From: Gamarada debralockiae | Taxonomy: Eukaryota > Ascomycota > Leotiomycetes > Helotiales > Hyphodiscaceae | Length of the DNA stretch: 20,845 nt | Direction of reading: 5' to 3' | Assembly (NCBI GenBank): GCA_002803225.1 | Contig: NXFV01000232.1 | Location: 1-20,845 of the forward strand | Shown here: positions 8,872 through 17,310 of the stretch, piece after piece | Numbering within the stretch: the first letter of the stretch is position 1 | How the letters are laid out: every line of letters starts with the position of its first letter | Translations under genes and position numbers: made by a program | The notes under the pieces: generated by a model | Databases searched by the model: none | Seen by the model: only the letters and a program-made list of their open reading frames with translations | What the model was told of the DNA's origin: nothing

Positions 8872-11800
8872 TCATCCCTCCCGCCCTTGCGCCACAGGCG
8901 CGTACCTCTGTCGTCGCCGTACAATGAAGATTATCAAGCCTATAATCGCACACAAAAATATCAGAACAGCAAACGCTATGCCAACTTTTGCACCCGTAGA
9001 AAGCCCTTTGTGTGCTTTTGCTGATGGTGAAGCGGTGGGTGTTAATGTTGCGGATGATCGTGAGGTGGATGATGATGATTTTGAAGATGACTTGCTCGAA
9101 CTGCTCGAACTGCTCGAACTGCTCGAACTGCTCGAACTGCTCGAACTGCTTGAGCTGCTTGAGCTACTCGAGCTACTCGAGCTACTCAAACTACTGCTGC
9201 TGCTGCTGCTACTCCCAGACATTGAACTCGTTCCGCTTGATGACACGAGACTCGAAGTTCCAGTCGGGGTCGCTGCCGTCGTTAACGGTACTGTCGTCGA
9301 TCCACTGACAATCACCTCCGTGGTCCCACCAATCACCGTCGTCAATCCTGATATCGAAAATTGCGAATTCACAGGGATCGTCGTCGGACCAGTGATAACC
9401 AATTCCGTGGTGCCATCAATGACAGTCAGTGAGCCTGGGAGACCTGTGATTTGTGCTCCTGGCTCGGCAACAGTTGTTGGACCCGGAATAATGAGGAAAG
9501 GAGTCCCGTCGATGGTCGTTGTGATCCCCCCAGGAATACCGGAGGCCAGAGAGAGCGGAATTGTGGTTGCGGACGGGAAGATTAGGACTGGAGTCCCGTT
9601 TATAGTTGAGGTTATTGCACCTGGGATGTCTGCTGCTGTTGTTGGTAGTGGGACGGAAGTGGCGGGTGGGATGATGAGGAAAGGAGTTCCGTTGATGATG
9701 GTTGTGGATGCACCAGTTAGTCCAGGAATTCCGGTGGCGAGAGATAGAGGGACTGTCGTTGCAGAAGGAAATATCAAGAGTGGAGTCCCATTTATAGTTG
9801 TTGTGATGGCCCCTGGGATATTTGGTGCGGAAGTAGGTATTGGGATAGTAGTTGCGGATGGGATTACCAGGAACGGGGTTCCGTTGATTATGGTTGTGGA
9901 TGCGCCAGCTAGCCCGGGAGGAGCATTTGCTACTGGGATTTGGGTTGCACTTGGGATGACGAGGAATGGCGTGCCGTTGATGAGTGTGGTAGTTCCTACA
10001 GTAGGACTTCCTGGCCCAGTGAGTGGTACCGGAATGCTTGTCCCGCTGGGGACCACCAGAAATGGTACTCCGTTGACGGTTGTCGTCGCTCCAACAAGCC
10101 CGGATGGAACGAGGGAAAGAGGAATGTTGGTTGGCCCTTGAATTTCTAACACAGGTGTGCCATCGATGATCCTCGTGCTGCCAACTGTAGCTAGTCCTCC
10201 TTCTGGCTCTACCACTGGGATACTGGTAGGTCCAGGAACGATAATAAAAGGGGTATTATTGATGACTGTTAAGCTTCCCGTGAGACCGTGAGGTGCGCTG
10301 GTCACTGGAATGTTGGTGGATCCTGGTATTACAACAAAAGGCGTTCCTCCAATAACAGTTGTGCTTCCAGGAAACGCAGTAGGTCCAGGACCTTGAATTG
10401 ATGGAGCTGGAAAAGTTGTTGGGCCAGGAATAACGAAGAATGGTGTATTGTTGATAACCGTCGTTGGTCCAGTAAGTCCTGCCGGCGCATTTACAACTGG
10501 GATATTAGTAGAAGATGGTACAACAATGAACGGTGCTTCACTGATAAATGTTACACTGGCCCCCGGGATGTTATTTGGGAGTGGTGCTGATGAAACTACG
10601 AAGGTTACAGGCGAAGATACAATAACAACCGGTGTCCCATCAATCTGAGTTGTCTGTCCAGGAAGGCCCAATGGAGCCGCAGTTACTGGAATGGTTGTCG
10701 GGTTCGGAATGATGATATTAACCCCTGACGAAGATGCACCAGCATTGGCAGGCGGTCCGCTCGTTGGACAAGTCCCCATGATTGCACAGATAGCATTAGC
10801 AATAGATGCAGCAGGATTACCCGTCGTTTGGACCACATCGGGTGAGGTTTGAACAGGCTCGACAGGGCCTTGAGCAGAAGCAGCAGAGCCTAGAACAGAA
10901 ACGGCCGTATCAGAAACGACCGGAACAGAAACGGCCGGAACAGAAACGGCCGGAACAGAAACGGCTGGAACAGAAACGGCCGGGACAGAAACGGCCGGGA
11001 CAGAAACGGCCGGGACAGAAACGGCCGGGACAGAAACGGCCGGGACAGTAATGATATTGGGAGTTGTCCCCTGTGGTTGCGTAGCGACGCTGATTACTGT
11101 TTGTGTCAAGTCGGTACCATCAGGAGTTTTGTATGTTGGCGCGGAGGCCGCTCCCACTGCTGAAACTGTCACGACCCCGGTACTAGTGACCGTAGTTGGC
11201 GGGGGTTGGACCGCCGCAGAAAAAGTTTCAGCGACAGCACTGGTAACAACACTGATGATTGTTGTGGGCGCAAAAGCCTGAGTTTCGGTTGTAGCAACGG
11301 GGCTAATATTGGTGCTGGTGAATGTTGATTCTTCAACAGTCTGAGGTTGAGTAAAGGTAAAAGGCTCGCTGGTTGTGCCAGTAATTGTGGAGTGATGAAT
11401 TATTGAAGTGAATACCGACTCAGAAAAGCTTGTACTTTCGCTAAAGCTGTTCGAGCCCTCAATGACCGAGGTGAATACTGATGTTACAAAACTGGTAGTG
11501 ACACTGAGAATTGTGGAGCCCCCGATGGTAGAAGTTTTGATTGACGTTACAAAACTCGTAGAGGTTCTGAAGCTTGTTGTCACTGGAGGGGTCGAAGTAA
11601 ATGTCGTCGTAAATGTCGAGACAGACACACTACCCTGTGAGCAAATGGACGGTACAATGGGTACAATGGATGGACCACCAGCTAAGCATGAAGCCAGACC
11701 TGGGTACTGCGAAGAATAGTAGCGGTCGCCCATGAGAAAGTCCAGGACGGTTTGTGGAACGTATCCATAATCTTCAGTCCCCGGTTGTTCGGTGCATTCT

Positions 11801-12736
11801 CCTGTGCTATCCGTTGCCCCCGTTTTTCCACGCTCTGGTTCGTAGATAAATGGGGTTGTTAAAGAAATGACAACGGGAGTAGCTGGGGGCGCTTGTGAGT
11901 TGGTCTGATGGCCATCAGGAACCGAAGATAGTGTAGAAACTGGCGTCTCTGTCCGTGCCTCTATGTTGGGACCTCCGAAGTAGGCCTGAGCATTCTCGTT
12001 CATGTTTGGAAATCCTCCAAGCGACGTCCCGCAAGCCAAATTCCCATTACTATCCGTAACTGCTGCTGCAGTAATAACCTTGACAGTGGAGTAGACATAG
12101 AAGGCAGCTGGAGATTGTCTACAAACCAAATGTGTTAGAAAGCTAAATATTGGAGCAGCAAGGTAGACACTTACACAGTCACCCCACCAGTTATCAACGC
12201 AGTGCCATTGTTGGAGTATGTAATTTCGGTTGGTTGGGGCGCACCATTATCGAACAAAGATATAGGATTATATCCCAGTTGAATGGTGAAAGGGAATGAT
12301 GTATTGGTAGTCTGAACATTGGTTTCGTACGAAGTCGTTGTGGTGCCTGGCCATGATGTGACATGAGCTGTAATCATCGACAAGTTGACCACCTTATACA
12401 CCGAGCTGGTTGTCACTATGCCCCACCACTCCTCACTAACGACATCCTGAACAACAAAACAACAAACAGGAGGTGGGGTTGTAGAGGTCGGCAATGAACT
12501 CGATGTCTTCGCCAGTAATTCAAGGGACGGAGCCGAGCGCGAGCTGGTCAATGTGGTCGATCCACTCGATTTGGTTGTGGTATTAGTGTATAGTGGAGCT
12601 ATTTGAATATCAGCACGGAATATTTCGTAAAAATGATGGTTTTGAGCTGATGTGTTTTCCTACCTCGAGGATACAACTTTGCGTCAGAACTTAAAGCGAG
12701 TGTCATCAGAACTAAAAGGAAATAGCATAACAACAT
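8872..12736 (-). CDS. Adhesin-like single-pass membrane repeat protein, 1247 aa, three exons
   Basis: Exons are 12736-12664, 12598-12175 and 12118-8872; the 3744 coding nt close in frame. The start (CACGATG) follows the divergent promoter. Order: signal peptide (1-19); an N-terminal domain (about 25-330) with VCCFVVQDVVSEEWWG at 69-84 and further Cys, a motif I recall only from uncharacterised fungal proteins; a Ser/Thr-rich stretch with TSFVTSI-type repeats (about 330-480); ten 5-residue repeats, eight of them exactly VPAVS (524-573); a short segment with two Cys; about 16 degenerate repeats of roughly 30 residues, core ttxINGTPFlvIPsaTtIP (about 631-1112); a Ser tract; one membrane helix (VGIAFAVLIFLCAIIGLIIF, about 1210-1233); and a short basic tail starting RRRQR. 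This is the build of a fungal wall adhesin or surface sensor, extracellular and O-mannosylated. No GPI signal is seen. Ligand and function are unknown. Confidence 0.85.
9092..9211 (-). repeat. Short-period tandem repeat coding for poly-Ser
   Basis: On the plus strand a 9-nt unit (ctgctcgaa and variants such as ctgcttgag and ctactcgag) repeats for about 100 nt and then passes into a ctg triplet run. On the coding strand it reads mainly AGT TCG AGC, all Ser. It forms the extracellular Ser tract next to the membrane helix and is likely to vary in length between strains. Confidence 0.85.
9280..10725 (-). repeat. About sixteen degenerate 90-100-nt coding repeats
   Basis: The coding strand repeats a unit of about 28-34 codons. 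Each unit holds a TT.I(N/D/G)GTPf..IP core, a P(S/G).T.IP segment and a variable Pro/Gly/Ala linker. Units near the C-terminal half (9600-10100) are the most alike, for example INGTPFLVIPSAT twice, which suggests more recent duplication there. Outer units are diverged. Confidence 0.85.
10897..11046 (-). repeat. 15-bp minisatellite, ten units, coding VPAVS
   Basis: Ten head-to-tail 15-bp units cover 150 nt. Eight encode VPAVS, one VPVVS and one DTAVS. The units differ by a few substitutions (cggaac versus cgggac on the plus strand), and five neighbouring units at the 11046 end are almost identical, a sign of recent expansion. The unit is a multiple of three, so copy-number change keeps the frame. 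Confidence 0.92.
12119..12174 (-). other. Second intron of the repeat-protein gene
   Basis: 56-nt intron with GTAAGT donor, CTAAC branch motif and TAG acceptor. Splicing joins GGVTV to QSPAAF and removes the in-frame TAA formed by the donor. Confidence 0.9.
12599..12663 (-). other. First intron of the repeat-protein gene
   Basis: 65-nt intron with GTAGGA donor, CTGAT branch motif and TAG acceptor. It separates the signal-peptide exon from the rest. The donor is weaker than usual, but the join keeps the frame exactly. Confidence 0.8.
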
Positions 12737-13583
12737 CGTGACCGATTCATTAAATCATAGCATCAACAAGGCGGCATCATAAAGGAAAGAGATAGAGAAA
12801 AAAGTTATTTGAGAAGCGAAGGTCCCGACGCCTAATAGCAAAAGAGACCAGGCAATGCGCGGTTGGTTTGGAGTCACCTGGGCTGGTTGGCTACCGCTAA
12901 AACATAAGCGGGCAGAATTGGTTGCGAGCCTTGCTCATTCTGCGAATTGTTTCTTCTTGTTTCGCGGACGTATGATACGGATGGGCTGGTGCTGGGCACA
13001 GAGTGAGGAGCAATGCCACCTTTTTTGTGATACGTCCACCTCCAGCTCTCTAACATGAGGTCGCGAATGAGCAAATGATTTGTGTGAAATACGATCTCTT
13101 ACCGCTCTGCTCAGCTTTGGCGAGTGTTTTTGCCCAGTAAATTGTCTAACATGTGAGGGACTCAGCCTCAGCCACCAAATCTAAATTTACGCCCCCAACA
13201 GCTAACCCCGAAGACATGCACGGCATTTGCTATGAACCCTTCCTGCGGCCAGTCTTTGGCTTCTACCTCCTCCAATCGCACGAGAAAAACTCTCCTGCCA
13301 TGTTCAAAGGTGAATCCTCAGTGTCCTTGGAAATGTGGCGATCGCTGACTGGGCTGTGGAGGCTTAGTTGATCCAGAGCGGCACTTTAATAGCTCGCAGG
13401 GCTGAGCTAAATCTTCACTGCGACTGTTGTCGCGTTACCATTTTCTTGAACCACAAATTCGCGACAGGAGTGTTTCCTGTTATTGGAGCTTTGGTGACAA
13501 CTTAGCGACAAGCGTATTCTTTATCTCCATCGTCCCAAAATTTTTAAATCGAATCCCATTCTACGTCGCTCCTATGATTGAAA
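12737..13583. promoter_or_regulatory. Shared divergent promoter region of the repeat-protein and pepsin-like genes
   Basis: 847 nt separate the two start codons, which point away from each other. Open frames within (66-72 codons, both strands) show no domain, so I take the stretch as a two-way promoter with both 5' UTRs. I could not identify specific operator sites. Confidence 0.5.
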
Positions 13584-15363
13584 ATGGTATTCGCACGCTG
13601 GAAAACATGTCAACAACCTAATTTGGACGTGGGTATCGCACTCATTTTCTTGCACTATCACACCCAGTATGTTTGGGGCCAGGTAGAGTCGAGATCCACT
13701 TACTCTGCACCCATAGTTGTACCTACATCTGAAGATTGGTAGTTTTCTCATACCTCAAAGGCGTCATTATTTAACTAACCATGTTAGGGATGGGAATGAT
13801 GGCGCATGGTCCACATTCGTTCTTCAGATCGGAACTCCACCTCAGACAGTCAAAGTCCTTGCCTCAACGGCGTCAAATGAATTATGGGCCATCGCACCGG
13901 AGGGCTGTCAACCAGGAGACCTTATCGATTGCCAAAGTTTGCGAGGCGAATTCTATAACTATAATGCTTCCTCGACTTGGGATTCCAACCTTTCAAATGC
14001 GTCGACCAATATATATCCACTCGGCCTTGAATCGTCGCTGGGTTATACTGGGAATGGACGATATGGTTTTGATGACATCACTTTGGGATACATAGGGAGC
14101 GGCGGACCGACTCTAAGGAATCAAACCATAGCGGGAATAGCTACCAAAAGCTTTTTCATGGGATTATTTGGGTTGACTCCTCGATCAAGCAACTTTACAA
14201 ATCTGAATAACCCCATCCCAAGCTTTATGCAAAACTTGCGGAGCCAGTCCATGATCCCCAGTCTGAGCTGGGCTTATACAGCAGGAAATCAATACCGTAC
14301 GTTGCGCCCATACTTTCACTGTCATCGTTGAATCACCTGATTGATTACCATGGACATAGGGCTCGACAAAGTGTTCGGGAGTCTCGTTTTAGGAGGGTAC
14401 GATTCTTCGCGGTTCATTCCAAACAATCTCACCTTTCCCTTCAGCGTGGACACCGAACTAGCAACGGGACTGGATGCTATCACAACTGGTACGGGTGTAT
14501 CTCTCCTTCCTTCGCCAATCACGTCTATCTCACTCGACTCCACTGTACCATATATATATTTACCGACAGAAGCATGTACTCTATTTGAGAACGCATTTGG
14601 TTTGACTTGGAATGATACGGCCCAGCTCTATTTACTCAATGATACCCAGTATTCGGCACTTAAAACCCAGAATCCCAACATAACATTTACATTGGGAACT
14701 TCGCCTACAACAGTTGATATCACGTTGCCTTATTCGGCTTTCGACCTAACCGCATCCTGGCCTTTGGCTGCAAACGCAACACCGTACTTCCCTTTAAAGC
14801 GAGGGTTGAACGAAACACAGTATGTACTAGGGAGGACATTCTTCCAAGAAGCATACGTCATTGCAGACTATGAAACAGGAACCTTCTCGGTCTCACAATG
14901 CAAATGGGACACAGCACTTGCAGCAAAAATTGTCGCAATTCTCCCGCCATCAAACTCGACCAATTCCAATTCCACGTCCACAGCTACCTCGGCTGCCTCC
15001 CGCGCTCTCCCAGCGGGCGCAATAGCCGGCGTAGCAGTAGGCGGGGCTGCCATACTTTTGGTTATCCTCATACTCTTCTACCTCTTCTATTTCAAACCTC
15101 GCCGCGAGCGAAAACGTTTAGCAGAACTAACTGCTAATCCCACAACCCAACCCATAAAAGCAGAACTCGACAACGCAGGCATGATTTCTCCTCCAATCTA
15201 CGAAGCCGGAGGCCAAACGATTACCCCAGCCGTGGAAATTGGCGATGCTAGTAAGCAGCAGATCTATGAGTTACCCGCGCGAGAAGAAACTGCCGCCGAA
15301 ATGAACGGCTTGAGCGAGTCGGGATTAATAGAGCAACGAAATGAGGATGCTTCCAAGAGATGA
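13584..15363 (+). CDS. Membrane-anchored pepsin-like protein (A1 fold), probably not a canonical active protease
   Basis: Exons 13584-13738, 13788-14296 and 14360-15363 give 555 aa. The joins restore family wording: PTSEDW-DGNDGAW across intron 1 and AGNQYR-LDKVFGSLVLGG across intron 2. The ATG is the first after a stop, with A at -3. Residues 15-35 are only moderately hydrophobic (GIALIFL), so signal cleavage is uncertain. The body is a pepsin fold: LQIGTPPQTVKV near 64-75, FGSLVLGGYD near 227-236, and YVLGRTFFQEAYVIADY near 376-392. The first catalytic DTG is replaced by S78-T79-A80; the second is D281-S282-T283 instead of DTG. A Ser/Asn/Thr-rich stalk precedes one membrane helix (about 440-466), then KPRRERKR and a cytosolic tail of about 80 aa. 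Losing one of two catalytic Asp residues should abolish normal aspartic protease activity; a sensor, binding or scaffold role is possible. It is divergent from the repeat-protein gene. Confidence 0.85.
13739..13787 (+). other. First intron of the pepsin-like gene
   Basis: 49-nt intron with GTAGTT donor, CTAAC branch motif nine nt before the acceptor TAG. Splicing makes the Trp of EDWDGNDG. Without it the upstream frame stops at once. Confidence 0.8.
14297..14359 (+). other. Second intron of the pepsin-like gene
   Basis: 63-nt intron with a strong GTACGT donor, CTGAT branch motif and TAG acceptor. It joins QY to R-LDKVFGS in frame and removes the TGA that ends the upstream frame. Confidence 0.88.
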
Positions 15364-15839
15364 TGGATTGAAGGGAGCTACATATAAAGATATGGTGTTG
15401 GAGCACGGCAAGCTGCACTGAATGTTCCAAATTGAAAAAATCTGAAAAGCGGTATAGATAATACTATTGTACAATCGGGGAGGATTTTTTTAGCCCGATC
15501 CTCTGCGTGTACGTGTCATTTTCCCTAGATTATAGCACAATCGGGAAGGTTCTAAGAACTGTAAGCATATATAGCTTTAGGTAGTAGCTAATATAATAAC
15601 TTTGTATGCGTCTTGGTTACTAGGCATCTTCATTTTTATAAGTAAAAATAATGAATTATGGTTAGCTAATTAAAACTATATATAGTATTAGCGCATAAGT
15701 CGTGCGCCACTACTTTTTATCTCACAACCTATGATAGAAATGTAAATATTATAAATTAATCACTAATTATTTTAGTGCAATTCTTTTGCGAAAGTTTAAA
15801 ATTAGATTCTTATTTAGTATATTTTCAAACACGACTGCG
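15364..15839. other. AT-rich 3' flank of the pepsin-like gene
   Basis: No gene is recognised. Two near-copies of ACAATCGGGRAGG occur at about 15472 and 15537, and the first can pair with a nearby GCCCGATCCTC (about 15493-15503). From 15540 on the DNA is AT-rich and runs into the mariner relic, so it may be that element's decayed flank. Confidence 0.4.
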
Positions 15840-16360
15840 CTAATACTTCGTATGCCAACCCTTTGCAGCATTAACTGTATCACGCCTCCTTCACAGACCC
15901 TCCAAGCATGCCTTAAATATTATATCATCTAGAGAGCTCCAAGCCTTAATTAAAGCTTCTTCTAAGTCATTGCGAGTGCTATATAGATAGGGGCGTTGTC
16001 CTGTATAAATACTATGCCCAGTTTCTATATCTTAGGGATCTAGTCCTCGAGAACATCGATATAGGAGGTGGCAGTGTACCCATGCTTCTTGACTCCCAAT
16101 CACTCTCAAGAATGACTAGATCTGACTTGCCTATCTTCCTATTCCACCACTAAATCGCGGCCTAGACTATCACGAGAGATACCCTTTCCCTTTTTGTACG
16201 TTTGAACTACCTCCTTTTGCTACTTTTGAGCCAGGGTATCTGTCCCATATTCGGCTGTTTTACTACCCCCAGGGTCTTTTAATTGTTAAATGTGAGGTGA
16301 TTGTGGCTCGTAACTAGGATGGTATGACCAATCATCTGTCCAGATCTCAAGGTATTTCGC
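15840..16360 (-). pseudogene. RIP-like, internally deleted Tc1/mariner transposase relic
   Basis: Minus-strand blocks typical of fungal Tc1/mariner transposases appear in order: IWTDDWSY near the 5' end; V-stop-AAI-stop-WW, where intact copies read VWAAIWW; KSDLVILESD and GYTATSYIDVLED; then FIQDNAPI (the second catalytic Asp block); then ALIKAWSSLDDIIFKACLEGL; and the C-terminal AKGWHTKY followed by a stop at 15842-15840. The stretch that should hold the WPPYSPDLNPIE block with the third acidic residue is missing between FIQDNAPI and ALIKAW, so part of the gene is deleted. Several Trp codons have become TAG, as RIP produces. Frame changes occur between blocks. Terminal repeats were not identified. 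Confidence 0.82.
15840..16360 (-). mobile_element. Remnant of a Tc1/mariner-type DNA transposon
   Basis: Defined only by the decayed transposase; the true element borders are not visible. It differs from the 1011-4361 pair in that no matching terminal repeat was found around it. Confidence 0.7.
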
Positions 16361-17150
16361 TATATGTAGTTAAATTTCTCACCCGAGCTTAACAGTTAAT
16401 AGGACCCGCACTAGTAGACGGCTCCGAAAGCTTGCGTTGGCACATATCGGGAACTGAGCCCAAGCTCCATCAATAGCACATGCTACAACAAGGCTACAAC
16501 AAGGTACAACAAGGCTACAACAAGGCTACAACAAGGCTACAACAAGGCTACAACAAAGCTATTGCGAACTTTCATCGAAGTACCGTAAAGCGTTCGGTCA
16601 AGGATTCGGTGTATGGATCAATAATCTGCCAGGTTAGCGCCTTGGATTCCTACAGGAAGGCACCAACCACTTCACTTGAGACTTGCATCACAGTCTCACA
16701 AACTCAATGTTTTACTTATTGCGTCGTTTTTTTGAGCCAACCAAAATTCCGTTTACTCGTGCCCTGGCTCCTCTCCATGCTCGCTGTGGTCTCGACAGTC
16801 ATGCTAGAAATGGCATACGTACGCAAAGCCTCAGAATGAGCCTTGTCTGTCCTGCATCATGGATCAAACAACAACGTATAGGAGGAACAATTTTCAAGCC
16901 CGTGGCACCAGCTTTTCTTGTAAGTCGTCGCGAGGTTCAAGCAACAAGTGGTCTTTACCACCTAGCTATACTACCGTTGCAGAGTTCTGGGGGTCTCTAC
17001 GTTCAACTCAAGCCTCTTGATGCATCTTTTCAGCGTCATCAGCTCGCTTGGAGCTCATTAGGCGTCGGAGGATTCGGAAACGAGGATTTCTTTACAAGAG
17101 ACCCCGAATTGAAGTTGACATAAAGTTCTATATGTGTTAAACAAACGGTC
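16361..17150. other. Intergenic stretch with minisatellite, no confident gene
   Basis: Holds the 11-bp tandem repeat at 16481-16556. A 146-codon open frame (16683-17123, plus) and an overlapping 119-codon frame have no domain, signal or plausible gene structure that I can recognise. I treat them as chance, with low certainty. Confidence 0.4.
16481..16556 (+). repeat. 11-bp tandem repeat, seven units
   Basis: The unit is ggctacaacaa. There are seven head-to-tail copies, the first with t for g at position 1 and the third one base short. It is non-coding as far as I can tell. Confidence 0.9.
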
Positions 17151-17156
17151 TCAGGC

Positions 17157-17164
17157 TATAAAAG
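17157..17164 (+). promoter_or_regulatory. TATA box of the lectin-like gene
   Basis: TATAAAAG lies 147 nt before the ATG at 17311. The spacing leaves room for a 5' leader of about 110 nt, and there is no competing gene in between. Confidence 0.55.
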
Positions 17165-17310
17165 GCGTGTCTTAGCAAACTTCTAGCCCCCGTTTTAAAA
17201 ACCCTCAGTCCATCCTTACATTCAGCCTTTTGCAAAGTAAATACCTACCAATTGGAAGGCTACTTGTTAGTACCACAAGTTGCAGCTCCAGCAACCAATC
17301 TCCGTACAAA

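Noticed and set aside
8924..10141. A 405-codon open frame on the plus strand, opposite the repeat-protein gene
   Set aside because: It is the antisense of the repeats; the openness comes from the repeated codon pattern on the other strand. It has no signal, domain or splice structure of its own.
12855..13371. Short open frames between the repeat-protein and pepsin-like genes as extra upstream exons
   Set aside because: None gives a signal peptide or an in-frame splice to the pepsin-like exon; the ATG at 13584 already follows a stop and joins correctly.
16683..17123. A 146-codon plus-strand open frame upstream of the lectin-like gene
   Set aside because: No domain, no repeat match, no supporting promoter or introns; composition is unremarkable. 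It is kept only as a low-probability hypothetical.
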